Program-made: the position numbers and the translations under genes | Assembly (NCBI GenBank): GCA_023264155.1 | Contig: JALQTD010000009.1 | Span: forward strand, 1 to 32,805 | Direction of reading: 5' to 3' | Length of the DNA stretch: 32,805 nucleotides | Source of the DNA: Flavobacteriales bacterium | GTDB lineage: Bacteria > Bacteroidota > Bacteroidia > Flavobacteriales_D > Sanyastnellaceae | In this document: positions 8,236-16,533 of the stretch, in pieces | Layout: each line of letters begins with the position of its first letter | Position numbering within the stretch: the stretch's first letter is position 1 | The notes under the pieces: generated by a model | Database searches by the model: none | Told to the model about the DNA's origin: nothing | What the model saw: the letters and a program-made list of their open reading frames with translations, nothing else

Positions 8236-8665
8236 GGTGCACGCCGTTTTTGGCGGCTACCACGGCATTCCAGCGCGCTTCATCCACCGGCTGTGCCCCT
8301 TGCTCAAGCAGGAGGAAAATCTCACGGCCACGGGCTTCTTCCTCAAAGGATTTCGACCCTTCATACCATTCAGCTGCGCCTGAGGCGGCATCGACTACGC
8401 AGCGCAGCAACTGGGCTTCATGCGAACCGAAGTAAAAGAGCCACGCCTCGTGTTCCGAACGTCGCTCGAGGTAGGTGATTTTCGAGGTTGCTCGGTCCCA
8501 AAACCCCTCACTGAACTCCTCAATCAACTCGCTCACACGGGGATCATCCGCCGCCTTCCACCGCTCCCAATCTCCGGCCGTCACGCCAGATTCCGCCAAG
8601 AATTGAATCAAGTCGCTTTCAACCTCTTCCAACTCTTCCCGCGTCAACGTCCGGTACCGCTTCAT
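8228..8665 (-). CDS. Conserved Bacteroidota protein of unknown function (DUF6495-like)
   Basis: The 145-residue acidic, soluble protein starts MKRYRTLTREELEEVESDLI and continues with FLAESGVTAGDWERWK and a C-terminal half containing EAWLFYFGSHEAQLLRCV. It has no signal peptide or membrane segment. The N-terminal pattern (MKxYRxLTxEELEELExxFIxFL...I.A.EWxxxK) recalls the small Bacteroidota family DUF6495; I recall this from memory and it needs a profile search. The start at 8665 overlaps the peptidase stop as ATGA, so it is translationally coupled as the last gene of the four-gene run. Longer in-frame upstream starts lie inside the peptidase gene and look spurious. Confidence 0.7.
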   Translation of the reverse strand: MKRYRTLTREELEEVESDLIQFLAESGVTAGDWERWKAADDPRVSELIEEFSEGFWDRATSKITYLERRSEHEAWLFYFGSHEAQLLRCVVDAASGAAEWYEGSKSFEEEARGREIFLLLEQGAQPVDEARWNAVVAAKNGVHLN

Positions 8666-10854
8666 TCCGTGATGCCTTCCAATTGCAGCAGGAACGCATA
8701 TTCCATGGCCACTTCCTTGTAACGTTGGAATCGGCCTGATGCGCCGCCGTGCCCGGTTTCCATGTTGCAATGCATGATGAGGAGGTTGTCGTCGGTTTTC
8801 ATCTCCCGAAGTTTGGCTACCCACTTCGCGGGTTCCCAATACTGCACCTGGCTATCCCAATACCCCGTTGTCACCAAGGTGTGGGGGTAGGCCTTGGCCT
8901 CGACATTGTCATACGGGCTGTATTGCATGATGTAATCGAAGTAATCCTTCTGCTTCGGATTGCCCCATTCATCGAACTCGCCGGTGGTCAGTGGAATGCT
9001 CTCGTCGAGCATGGTGTTGATCACATCCACAAAGGGCACCGCAGCGATGATGCCGTTGAACTGATCAGGCGCCATGTTCATCACCGCGCCCATGAGCAAA
9101 CCGCCGGCCGAACCGCCCATGGCATACATGTGCTCGGGGCTCGTGAATCCTGCCTCCACCATGGCTTTGCCGCAATCGATGAAATCGGTGAAGGTGTTCA
9201 TTTTGTTGAACAACTTGCCATCCTCATACCAGTGGCGCCCCATTTCTTGACCGCCACGGATGTGTGCAATGGCATACACAAACCCCCGGTCCAACAAGCT
9301 CAATCGGGTGCTCGAGAACCCCGCATCCATGCTATAACCATAGCTGCCATAGGCGTACAGGAGGAAGGGGTTTTCGCCATTCCGTTCAACCCCTTTGCGG
9401 TACACAATGGAAACAGGCACGGAAGTGACCCCATCGCGAGCAAGGACCATCATGCGTTCGCTCGCGTAGTTGGCGGGATCGAACGTTCCCCCGAGGACTT
9501 CTTGTTGCTTGAGCAACTCCGTTTTTTGGGTGTTCATGTCGAACTCGAACACCGAGTTGGGGGTGGTCATGGATGTGTAGCCGTAGCGCAGCACGTCCGT
9601 TTTGAAATCGGGGTTTGCCCCGATATAGGCCATGTACGCCGGATCATTGAATTCCAGGTAGAAGTCCCGTTCTCCGTCCCAACTCTTGACGCGCAGTTGG
9701 GTCAAGCCGTCCGTCCGTTCTTCAATCACCAAGTAGTTTTCGAACAACTCCACGCCTTCGAGCAAGGTGTTGTCCCGGTGGGGAAGGACATCTTCCCAGT
9801 GCGCGTAGGTGGTCTGGTCGAGGGGGGTGCGGACGAGCTTGAAGTTCTTGGCGTCGCGGTTCGTGGTGATGTAGAAGTGTTCACCGAAATGTTCCACCCC
9901 GTATTCCAAATCCCGTTCCCTCGGTTGGATGATCCGCCAGTCCCCCTCCGGTGTGTTCGCGTCCAAAACCCGCCATTCCGTGCTCACCGTGGAGTAGCTG
10001 GAAATCATCAAGAAAGCATTGCTCTTGGATTTGCCCACGCCACAGCTGAACGTTTCATCGGTCTCTTCGTAAACCAACTCATCGGCTGAGGCGGGCGTGC
10101 CGAGGATGTGCTTGTAGATGCGGTAGGAGCGCAGGGTAACGGGGTCCTTCTTTGTGTAGAACAAGGTTCGGTTGTCGTTGGCCCAAGTGGCCCCGCCGGT
10201 GGTGGCTGGGATTTGGTCAGCAAGCAACTCACCGGTCTCCAAGTTCTTGACGAACAGCGTGTACTCCCGCCGGCTGACCGTGTCCACCCCGTAAACGAGC
10301 AGCGTGTTGTCCGGGCTCACGCTCCGGCCGCCCACCGCGTAATAGGCGTATCCTTCGGCCAAATCATTGACATTCAGCATCACCTGCTCTTCCGCCTCCA
10401 TGCTTTCCAAGCGGCGGCAATGCAGGGCATATTCCTTGCCCTCCTCGTAACGGGTGTAGTACCAGTACCCGTTGTCCTTGACCGGAACACTCGCGTCATC
10501 CTGCTTGATGCGGCCGACGATCTCGTCGTAAAGCGCCGATTGCAACCCCTCCGTGGACGCCATGACCTCTGCCCGGTAGGCGTTCTCTGCGTTCAGGTAA
10601 TCCAGCACATCCTGCGTCTGCGCGTCCGGGGTTTCTGCCTCCTTTTGCGCGTCACTCAAGCGCATCCAGTGGTAATCATCGTGCAGCGTGAGGCCGTGGA
10701 TGGAAGTCTCGTGTGCGACTTTCTTGGCGCTTGGCGAAGCGCTGAATGCACCTTCATTCAAGGCGGCAGAAGAGGATGAGTCCATGGGAGCAGGGTTCGT
10801 GCAAGCAGCTGCAAAGATAGCAGCAACAGCAGAGGCGGTGAGGGTCCGATTCAT
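8662..10854 (-). CDS. S9A family prolyl oligopeptidase / oligopeptidase B-like lipoprotein
   Basis: This 730-residue serine peptidase cleaves short peptides. The beta-propeller (about residues 70-440) precedes an alpha/beta-hydrolase domain. The nucleophile is S582 in GGSAGG, with D667 in GYWDSQVQYW and H702 in GHGGASGR completing the triad at family spacing; YGSYGYSMDAGFS and HIRGGQEMGR are typical of oligopeptidase B. The N-terminus (ASAVAAIFAAAC) looks like a lipoprotein signal with the lipid-anchored Cys at 18, placing the enzyme in the periplasm or outer-membrane space instead of the cytoplasm where E. coli PtrB acts. Its ATG overlaps the kdsB TGA by 4 nt and its stop overlaps the next gene by 4 nt. 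Peptide scavenging is a likely role. Confidence 0.93.
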   Translation of the reverse strand: MNRTLTASAVAAIFAAACTNPAPMDSSSSAALNEGAFSASPSAKKVAHETSIHGLTLHDDYHWMRLSDAQKEAETPDAQTQDVLDYLNAENAYRAEVMASTEGLQSALYDEIVGRIKQDDASVPVKDNGYWYYTRYEEGKEYALHCRRLESMEAEEQVMLNVNDLAEGYAYYAVGGRSVSPDNTLLVYGVDTVSRREYTLFVKNLETGELLADQIPATTGGATWANDNRTLFYTKKDPVTLRSYRIYKHILGTPASADELVYEETDETFSCGVGKSKSNAFLMISSYSTVSTEWRVLDANTPEGDWRIIQPRERDLEYGVEHFGEHFYITTNRDAKNFKLVRTPLDQTTYAHWEDVLPHRDNTLLEGVELFENYLVIEERTDGLTQLRVKSWDGERDFYLEFNDPAYMAYIGANPDFKTDVLRYGYTSMTTPNSVFEFDMNTQKTELLKQQEVLGGTFDPANYASERMMVLARDGVTSVPVSIVYRKGVERNGENPFLLYAYGSYGYSMDAGFSSTRLSLLDRGFVYAIAHIRGGQEMGRHWYEDGKLFNKMNTFTDFIDCGKAMVEAGFTSPEHMYAMGGSAGGLLMGAVMNMAPDQFNGIIAAVPFVDVINTMLDESIPLTTGEFDEWGNPKQKDYFDYIMQYSPYDNVEAKAYPHTLVTTGYWDSQVQYWEPAKWVAKLREMKTDDNLLIMHCNMETGHGGASGRFQRYKEVAMEYAFLLQLEGITE

Positions 10855-11588
10855 GCGTCAAAATTAGGGGGAATGAGGTGGGCCAAATCCTCTGGCGTAT
10901 CCACCGCAGGTGTTTCATGGGAAGTCAATCCAACATCAATGCGCCAGCCGTGTTCCAACCAGCGCAATTGCTCGAGCCGCTCCCGTCCTTCCAGCGGCGT
11001 GGGATGCAGTTCTACCAGCGCTTCGAGGGCTGTCCGGGTGAAGGCATACAGCCCGATGTGCTTGTTCCACGGCCCCGCCCCAAATGGAATCGCCGAACGC
11101 GAGAAATAGAGGGCGCGCCCTTTGTGGTCGCACACCACCTTGACGCGGTTGGGGTCGTTCAGCCCGGCAGCCTCGGGTGGCATCGCTTTGGCGAGGGTCG
11201 CCACGGCTGCACTGGGCTTTTGGATGAGCCGGGCCAAATCCCGCAGCTGGTCCGGATGCACATACGGCTCATCCCCCTGCACGTTCACCACCGCCCCCGC
11301 CACCTTGCCGGTCTCCTCCTCCCAAACCCGCAGCGCATCGAAGCACCGAAATGTTCCATTCGGGCAATCCGGATCGGTCATGATGGCCCGTCCGCCATGT
11401 TGTTCCACCACTGCCGAAATGCGTGGGTCATCGGTGGCCACGAGGACCTCATCGAACACGCCGGCCGCTTGTGCCCGATGCATCACACGGACCACCATGG
11501 GCAGGCCGTGCACATCTGCCAGCGGCTTGCCCGGGAAGCGGGTCGAACCGTAACGGGCGGGAATGATGGCAAGCAGGGAAGTGGGCAT
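10851..11588 (-). CDS. kdsB: 3-deoxy-manno-octulosonate cytidylyltransferase (CMP-KDO synthetase)
   Basis: It activates KDO with CTP to CMP-KDO, the donor used to attach the inner core sugar to lipid A. The 245-residue product has the nucleotide-binding N-terminus IIPARYGSTRFPGKPLA (residues 8-24), the ATDDPRI segment, VVNVQGDEPYV, and ALYFSRSAIPFG, all KdsB signatures. Length is normal. It sits between a TonB receptor, whose stop it overlaps by one base (TAATG), and an S9 peptidase (ATGA overlap), an unusual setting since kdsB is more often beside other LPS genes. A cytoplasmic enzyme; identification firm. Confidence 0.96.
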   Translation of the reverse strand: MPTSLLAIIPARYGSTRFPGKPLADVHGLPMVVRVMHRAQAAGVFDEVLVATDDPRISAVVEQHGGRAIMTDPDCPNGTFRCFDALRVWEEETGKVAGAVVNVQGDEPYVHPDQLRDLARLIQKPSAAVATLAKAMPPEAAGLNDPNRVKVVCDHKGRALYFSRSAIPFGAGPWNKHIGLYAFTRTALEALVELHPTPLEGRERLEQLRWLEHGWRIDVGLTSHETPAVDTPEDLAHLIPPNFDA

Positions 11589-13987
11589 TACTCGATTGTG
11601 TAGGTGTACATGAAGCTGATGAGCCGGGGGTCTTCAATGGCCAATGGCCGGATTGCGTATTCCCGGTTGGTGGCGTTGCTAACGATGAGTGAAACCCCAT
11701 GCCGTTCGCCGGCTGTGTACCCTACCCGCACGTCCCAAATCCAAGGCAGTTTGGGGTGATCTGCAAGCCAATCCCGCAGCCCCCAATCGACGAATCCATA
11801 GCGCTCAAAGGCAACGAAGGCATCGTCGAAATTTGCAAGCGCGGATTGGTACCGCCCCGAAACTCCAATCCTCCAACGGCCGCGTTCGGCTTGAACGTCA
11901 AGCCGAACCAAGTGCGGCGAACGGTATTTCAGTTGAACCCCCAGGGTGTCGCCCGCCCGATTCGTGTAGGCGATCGTGTCTGAACTGGTGGCCAAATACG
12001 TGGCTTCCAACCCGCCCAAGCCTTGCCCATAATCGTAATCCGGCGTGGTGGACATCGGTCGGGTGAACGTGTAGCCGGTGATGAAATCCACCTTGGTTTG
12101 ACCCCATTCCAAGCGGCCTGTGAAGCTCACCTCGGCCCCTGTTACCCGGCTCGAGCCTGTGTTCTTGCTCGTGAAGCCCAATCCACCGAGCGGATCGGTG
12201 GGTGCTCCCCACTGGCCGAAGGTAAACTCGATGAAATCGTGGTATCGTTGATCAAAAACCGCAGCGTCGATGAACCCTTTCAACCCGCCCCATCGAACCC
12301 CTTGCTTGATGCCGAATTCAGCTGACCACGAAGACTCGGGCAGGAGGGTCTCGTTCGGATAAACTTGCAGCGTACCCAACCCCGTTCGGATGTACAACTC
12401 CGCGATGGTCGGAAAGCGGAATCCTTGCCCGAAACTCCCGCGCAGGTAGGTCGCTTGGCCCGCCTGAAAATTCGCTCCTGCTCGGAAAACCGGTTTACTC
12501 GACACCAAACCGTTCACATCGAAGTGCTCGTAACGCACGCCAGAAGAGAGGTTCCACCGTTCAGCAATGGCCGCATCGGCCTGCAGGTAGGCTGAGGCAT
12601 TCAGGGCTTGGTTGGCACCATTGGTGGCCCCACCGCTGTATAGTTCTGCCTCGCTCCAGGTTTGCTGACCCACCAGCCCCCCTGTCAGGTGGAGCCCCGG
12701 CAATTGCACACGATCGCCCGTCCAATGCACTTGGTATTCCGTGTACAAGACATCGGAAGCGTTGCTTTGGTTGTTGTCATTTTCATTCACCAAATGCTGC
12801 CACCTTGCCCGTACATCGTGCCGAACGCCACCCGGCGTGAGGTAGCTCAAAAACGGATCCACCGTGCCGGCGGTTTGGATGGTGCGGGTAGCGGACCCGC
12901 CGTCGGCATGGTAGATGGAATCGGGGGCGTGCGCCCATATCAAGGTGGCAAGCGCGTTGCTCCGTTGCCAATTCGTTCGCAACCCGTATTGCAATCCCTC
13001 CACGCCCGTGTCCCGTCGCCGGAGGTTCACGTTCATGCGTCCCCTTGCCTGGCTGGCATACCGGTCAACCGTGAGCGGCGCGTAGTGGGATGGGTAGGTG
13101 GTGTCCATGGGTGCTAGAGCGCCTTGATCTCCGAGCAGGTTGGCACCGATGACCACATCCCAAGCACCGAGTTGTTGGCTGTGCAACAGCCGGATGTTGG
13201 TTTGTTGCGGCGTGCCCTCCCACGTTTTTGCTTCGGCGGTTTGAGGCGTGGAAAAGGCGCCGTGTTGAAGGCTCACGCGCGTGAGCGGGCGCGCATCCGG
13301 GTACCTTGTTCGGATGTTGATGACGCCGCTGAGGGCCGCGCTGCCGTAAAGCACGGAGGAGGCTCCTTTGATGATTTCGATTTGTTCCAAGTTTTCGAGC
13401 GGCAAGAAGCCCCAAGTAGGTCGGCCTGCGTCGCCTGAAAGGATGGGGAGGTCATCCACCAAAATCATCACCCGCGACCCAGCCCCGTAGCTGAACCCAC
13501 TTCCGCTTCGGATTTGCGGCTCGCCATCGACAAAACTCACTCCGGGATTCTGCTGCAATGCGGTTTCAAGCGAGGTGGTCCCTCGGGATTCGACCACCCG
13601 CGGTGGCAGCACATCGAGGGAAACCGTAACCGACGCGGCCTGCTGTTCGAATCGGCCCGCCGAAACCACTACCGCGTCAATGGCCGAAACGTCTGATTTC
13701 AATTCAATTTGAATCGGAGACAGGTCGGTGATGGTGCGGGTGGTGGGGGTGGTGCCGATGAAGGTGGCGCGCAACGTACAGGGGAGTTCACCAGGCAATG
13801 AGAGGGTGAAGTTGCCCGCCGGGTCGGACGCCGCATGGGCCTCGGCAGCGCCGCAGGTGCACGTGAGGTGGGCTCCGGGCAGGGGTTCATTCGATTCGGA
13901 TTGAACGACGGTTCCGGACAGGGTTTGGCCTGCCGCAAACTGAGCGGCAAAGAGCAAGCCTAACGTGGAAATCAATCGGTACAGCAT
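11588..13987 (-). CDS. TonB-dependent outer-membrane receptor with carboxypeptidase-like N-terminal extension
   Basis: A 799-residue outer-membrane transporter. After a signal peptide (about 1-20, ending AAG) comes a CarboxypepD_reg-like domain (TLSGTVVQSESNEPLPGAHL) carrying three cysteines, C43, C45 and C70, that are odd for an exported domain. The plug domain includes LETALQQNPGVSFVDGEPQIRSG and VMILVDDLPILSG, then EIIKGASSVLYGSAALSGVINI; the rest is a 22-strand-type barrel. The start at 13987 gives the signal peptide; in-frame ATG codons upstream give no sensible leader. Substrate cannot be read from sequence; vitamin B12/BtuB-like and siderophore receptors have similar plugs. It is the first gene of a four-gene, fully overlapping run. 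No SusD partner is adjacent. Confidence 0.9.
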   Translation of the reverse strand: MLYRLISTLGLLFAAQFAAGQTLSGTVVQSESNEPLPGAHLTCTCGAAEAHAASDPAGNFTLSLPGELPCTLRATFIGTTPTTRTITDLSPIQIELKSDVSAIDAVVVSAGRFEQQAASVTVSLDVLPPRVVESRGTTSLETALQQNPGVSFVDGEPQIRSGSGFSYGAGSRVMILVDDLPILSGDAGRPTWGFLPLENLEQIEIIKGASSVLYGSAALSGVINIRTRYPDARPLTRVSLQHGAFSTPQTAEAKTWEGTPQQTNIRLLHSQQLGAWDVVIGANLLGDQGALAPMDTTYPSHYAPLTVDRYASQARGRMNVNLRRRDTGVEGLQYGLRTNWQRSNALATLIWAHAPDSIYHADGGSATRTIQTAGTVDPFLSYLTPGGVRHDVRARWQHLVNENDNNQSNASDVLYTEYQVHWTGDRVQLPGLHLTGGLVGQQTWSEAELYSGGATNGANQALNASAYLQADAAIAERWNLSSGVRYEHFDVNGLVSSKPVFRAGANFQAGQATYLRGSFGQGFRFPTIAELYIRTGLGTLQVYPNETLLPESSWSAEFGIKQGVRWGGLKGFIDAAVFDQRYHDFIEFTFGQWGAPTDPLGGLGFTSKNTGSSRVTGAEVSFTGRLEWGQTKVDFITGYTFTRPMSTTPDYDYGQGLGGLEATYLATSSDTIAYTNRAGDTLGVQLKYRSPHLVRLDVQAERGRWRIGVSGRYQSALANFDDAFVAFERYGFVDWGLRDWLADHPKLPWIWDVRVGYTAGERHGVSLIVSNATNREYAIRPLAIEDPRLISFMYTYTIE

Positions 13988-14101
13988 GTGCGTAAATTCA
14001 ACCCATGCAAGTTGCGACATCTTGGAGGAATCCCATTCAACGACCACAAATTATGCGCCTACGTTCATGAGTTTTGTGGCGGTCATGCGGTCGCAAGGGG
14101 G

Positions 14102-14109
14102 CATGTTTG
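14102..14109 (+). promoter_or_regulatory. Weak -7 candidate for dprA
   Basis: CATGTTTG matches TAnnTTTG at seven of eight positions, 19 nt before the chosen dprA ATG. A TTG lies 25 nt upstream, longer than usual. The 141-nt divergent region 13988-14128 should also hold the promoter of the TonB receptor gene; the best minus-strand candidate (14047-14054, ATAATTTG) is imperfect. Confidence 0.25.
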
Positions 14110-14128
14110 CATCGTAAACGAATGGCAC

Positions 14129-15181
14129 ATGGACAGGCGAGCAGGATTGTGGGGGATGACCCAGCTGAAGGGCATGGGGCTGGTGAAGGCGCGGCGGGCG
14201 TTGGCGGAGGCGGGCGATGTGCACGAGCTGTTGCGCCGCCATGCGCACCGATTGCCTTTTCCGCTCGCCGATCTCGATGAGCGATGGCAGGGGGTGGAGG
14301 CGCGGACACGGGCGTGTGGCGGGCAGGTGGTTTCTTGGGATGAACCGGCTTATCCGCATGGCTTGTCGCAGTTGGTGGATGCGCCTCCCTTGCTTTTTTT
14401 CAAAGGCCAAACCCCAGCATTCAACCCACCCCTCATCGCCGTCGTAGGCACGCGCAGGTGCACCGACGACGCGGCACGCTGGGCGTACCGGTTTGGGGCG
14501 CACCTCGCTAGCCACGGAGCGACCCTTGTCAGTGGCTTGGCGATGGGCATCGACATTGCCGCTATGCGGGGCGCCCTTGACGCGGGCGGTTCGGTGGTTG
14601 CTTGCCTCGGGCACGGGTTGGAGCGCATTCACCCCAAGGGCCATCGGAAGTGGGCCGAAGCGATGTTGGAACGGGGGGCGTTGGTGACGGAGTATCCGGT
14701 GGATACACGGGTTGATCGCTGGCATTTTGCACACCGCAACCGCATTGTTGCGGGTCTTGCGAGCCACACCGTGCTGGTTCAAAGTCCGGCCCACGGAGGC
14801 GGGATGATCACGGCACGGCTGGCCTTGGAATATGACCGGGAATTGACGGTGTGTCATCCCGCTGATGAGCGCGCGGTTTGGGATGGAAATCGCCACTGGA
14901 AGGACCAAGGCGCACCAGCCATCGAAGTGCCTGAGGCGTTTGAATGGCGGGGCATGGGACCGCATCAACCGGGTCCCGCTCGCGCCCTCCCACCGCCGGG
15001 CTTGGTTAGCACCTGGATGGCCCTTCAAGGAAGCGGCGGTTGCTCGGTGGAGGCGTTATCTGAAGCCGTGAACGAGCCGAGCAACCGCGTGCGACGTCAG
15101 CTGTTGGCGCTGGAACTCGGAGGTTGGGTCCGTCGTGCCCCTGGAAGTTGGTTTGTGCCAGTTGAATCACCCTCCACATGA
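14129..15181 (+). CDS. dprA: DNA-processing protein DprA
   Basis: DprA protects incoming single-stranded DNA during natural transformation and loads RecA on it. The product (350 residues from this start) has an N-terminal helical region, then the Rossmann-like DNA-binding core with IAVVGTRRCTDDAARWAY, LVSGLAMGIDIAA, VACLGHGLERIHP, and HFAHRNRIVAGLA followed by SPAHGGGMITARLAL. The C-terminus is the small winged-helix DprA_WH (STWMALQGSGGCSVEAL to QLLALELGGWVRR). The frame is open upstream to an ATG at 13988, but that would run through the TonB receptor's promoter region; starts at 14129 or 14156 fit the family. The last 85 nt overlap the convergent antiporter gene. Confidence 0.92.
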   Translation: MDRRAGLWGMTQLKGMGLVKARRALAEAGDVHELLRRHAHRLPFPLADLDERWQGVEARTRACGGQVVSWDEPAYPHGLSQLVDAPPLLFFKGQTPAFNPPLIAVVGTRRCTDDAARWAYRFGAHLASHGATLVSGLAMGIDIAAMRGALDAGGSVVACLGHGLERIHPKGHRKWAEAMLERGALVTEYPVDTRVDRWHFAHRNRIVAGLASHTVLVQSPAHGGGMITARLALEYDRELTVCHPADERAVWDGNRHWKDQGAPAIEVPEAFEWRGMGPHQPGPARALPPPGLVSTWMALQGSGGCSVEALSEAVNEPSNRVRRQLLALELGGWVRRAPGSWFVPVESPST

Positions 15182-16503
15182 TCATCCAGTTCCAGTGCAG
15201 CGGTGCCCGGTTCGCGCGGAATTTCCTTCACTCCGAGCCCGTGCTGCACCAAGGCGACCGTCATGACGATGCTGGTGACCAGAATGACGACGAGCAGGAT
15301 GCCTTGGTCAAAGTTGGCCTGCACGTATTCGGGGTAGGAGCTCTGGATTTGGAAGAACAACAAGATGGTGATCAAACCCCGCGGCGCGATGTAAAGCAAG
15401 GGGAACATGGCGTCGCGCTTGAAAAGCAACAAGAACAAAAACCGGGTGGCAAACAGGATTACACAAATGATCAGGCCTTCGGTAATGACCTGCAGATCGC
15501 TCAAGGCAGCCAAGCTCACGGTCATCCCAAACAGCACGAAGAAAAAAGTGCGAATGACAAAGGCGCTTTCGAGGGTGAGCAGGTGATAGTCGTGGTGCAA
15601 GGCGCTCATCCGTTTGTCATCCAACAAGTTCGCGGGCCAGCTTGTACCGTCATCGGACCGCTTGCGATTGAACCAATTCCCGATGCGGCTGTTCCGCAGC
15701 ACGTTGCCCCAATTCGGGAAGAACAGCCGGTGGTTGTTGAGCATCAAACCGAAAATCAGGATGAGGATCAAGGGGCTGAGGTGCAGCAATTTTTGGATGG
15801 AATAAATGAGCAACAGCACGGCAATGCTCAGAAACAGCTTGACCGAGCTCGTGATTTTTTGCAAGACCCAAACCAGCAAATAACTCACGAGGATGGCGAT
15901 GATCAAGGTCAAAAACAGGTTCGATCCAATGCTCAGGAGCACCTCTTGCGCCGACGCCGATTCGGAATTCCCCAACAGCAGGTAAAACGCCATGATGCCG
16001 AAGATGTCGGAGAAGGTGCTTTCGTAGACCATGAACTCCTTGGGGTCGTGGTGCAAGCCGCCTACGCTCGGAATGATGATGGCACTGCTCATGATAGAGA
16101 GCGGAATGCCATAGACCAATCCTTCGAAGAAAGGAATCCCCATGCTCACACCCAAAAACCAGGCGATGGCCAAGGAACTGCCAATCAGAGCGAGCAATGC
16201 GATGGAAGCGCTCTTGATGATCAGGGGGCGCTTGTCCCGCGTGAGTTGCAGGTCCAAAGCGGCCTCCAAAACGATGAAAATCAACCCCACTGTTCCGAGC
16301 AATTCCAAGACCAGCCCTTCAAAGGGAATGGATTGGAGGCCCATGGCATTCAGGCCCTGGCGAATGGCCACGCCCATGCCGATGAGCACGAGCACGCTGG
16401 GAATGTTCGTCCGCTTCGCAAGCAGGTTCGCGAAGTACGAAAGGATGATGACCAGCGATCCGCCGATGACCAGCCCGTATGCGTTGATGTCGGAGACGTT
16501 CAT
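15097..16503 (-). CDS. Cation:proton antiporter (Na+/H+ exchanger family, PF00999-like)
   Basis: A 468-residue inner-membrane protein with about 12 hydrophobic segments. Recognisable exchanger elements are the N-terminal LAKRTNIPSVLVLIGMGVAI, the acidic EAALDLQL segment after TM3, and YESTFSDIFGIMAFYLLL, which corresponds to the ion-binding ES..ND region of CPA1 antiporters with Ser for Asn. YIAPRGLITILLFF corresponds to the PRG motif after the later helices. It likely exchanges Na+ or K+ for protons; the ion cannot be told from sequence. The last 28 or so residues are hydrophilic, non-family (from about HVEGDSTG) and are read antisense through the end of dprA, suggesting a lost stop codon. 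It follows rseP by 30 nt and is probably cotranscribed. Confidence 0.85.
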   Translation of the reverse strand: MNVSDINAYGLVIGGSLVIILSYFANLLAKRTNIPSVLVLIGMGVAIRQGLNAMGLQSIPFEGLVLELLGTVGLIFIVLEAALDLQLTRDKRPLIIKSASIALLALIGSSLAIAWFLGVSMGIPFFEGLVYGIPLSIMSSAIIIPSVGGLHHDPKEFMVYESTFSDIFGIMAFYLLLGNSESASAQEVLLSIGSNLFLTLIIAILVSYLLVWVLQKITSSVKLFLSIAVLLLIYSIQKLLHLSPLILILIFGLMLNNHRLFFPNWGNVLRNSRIGNWFNRKRSDDGTSWPANLLDDKRMSALHHDYHLLTLESAFVIRTFFFVLFGMTVSLAALSDLQVITEGLIICVILFATRFLFLLLFKRDAMFPLLYIAPRGLITILLFFQIQSSYPEYVQANFDQGILLVVILVTSIVMTVALVQHGLGVKEIPREPGTAALELDDHVEGDSTGTNQLPGARRTQPPSSSANS

Positions 16504-16533
16504 GCCAACCTGCTCGCGGGGAGCAATTTCAGT

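Noticed and set aside
8749-10089. 446-codon plus-strand open frame opposite the S9 peptidase
   Set aside because: The peptidase has a complete catalytic triad at family spacing; the opposite frame has no domain signature or promoter.
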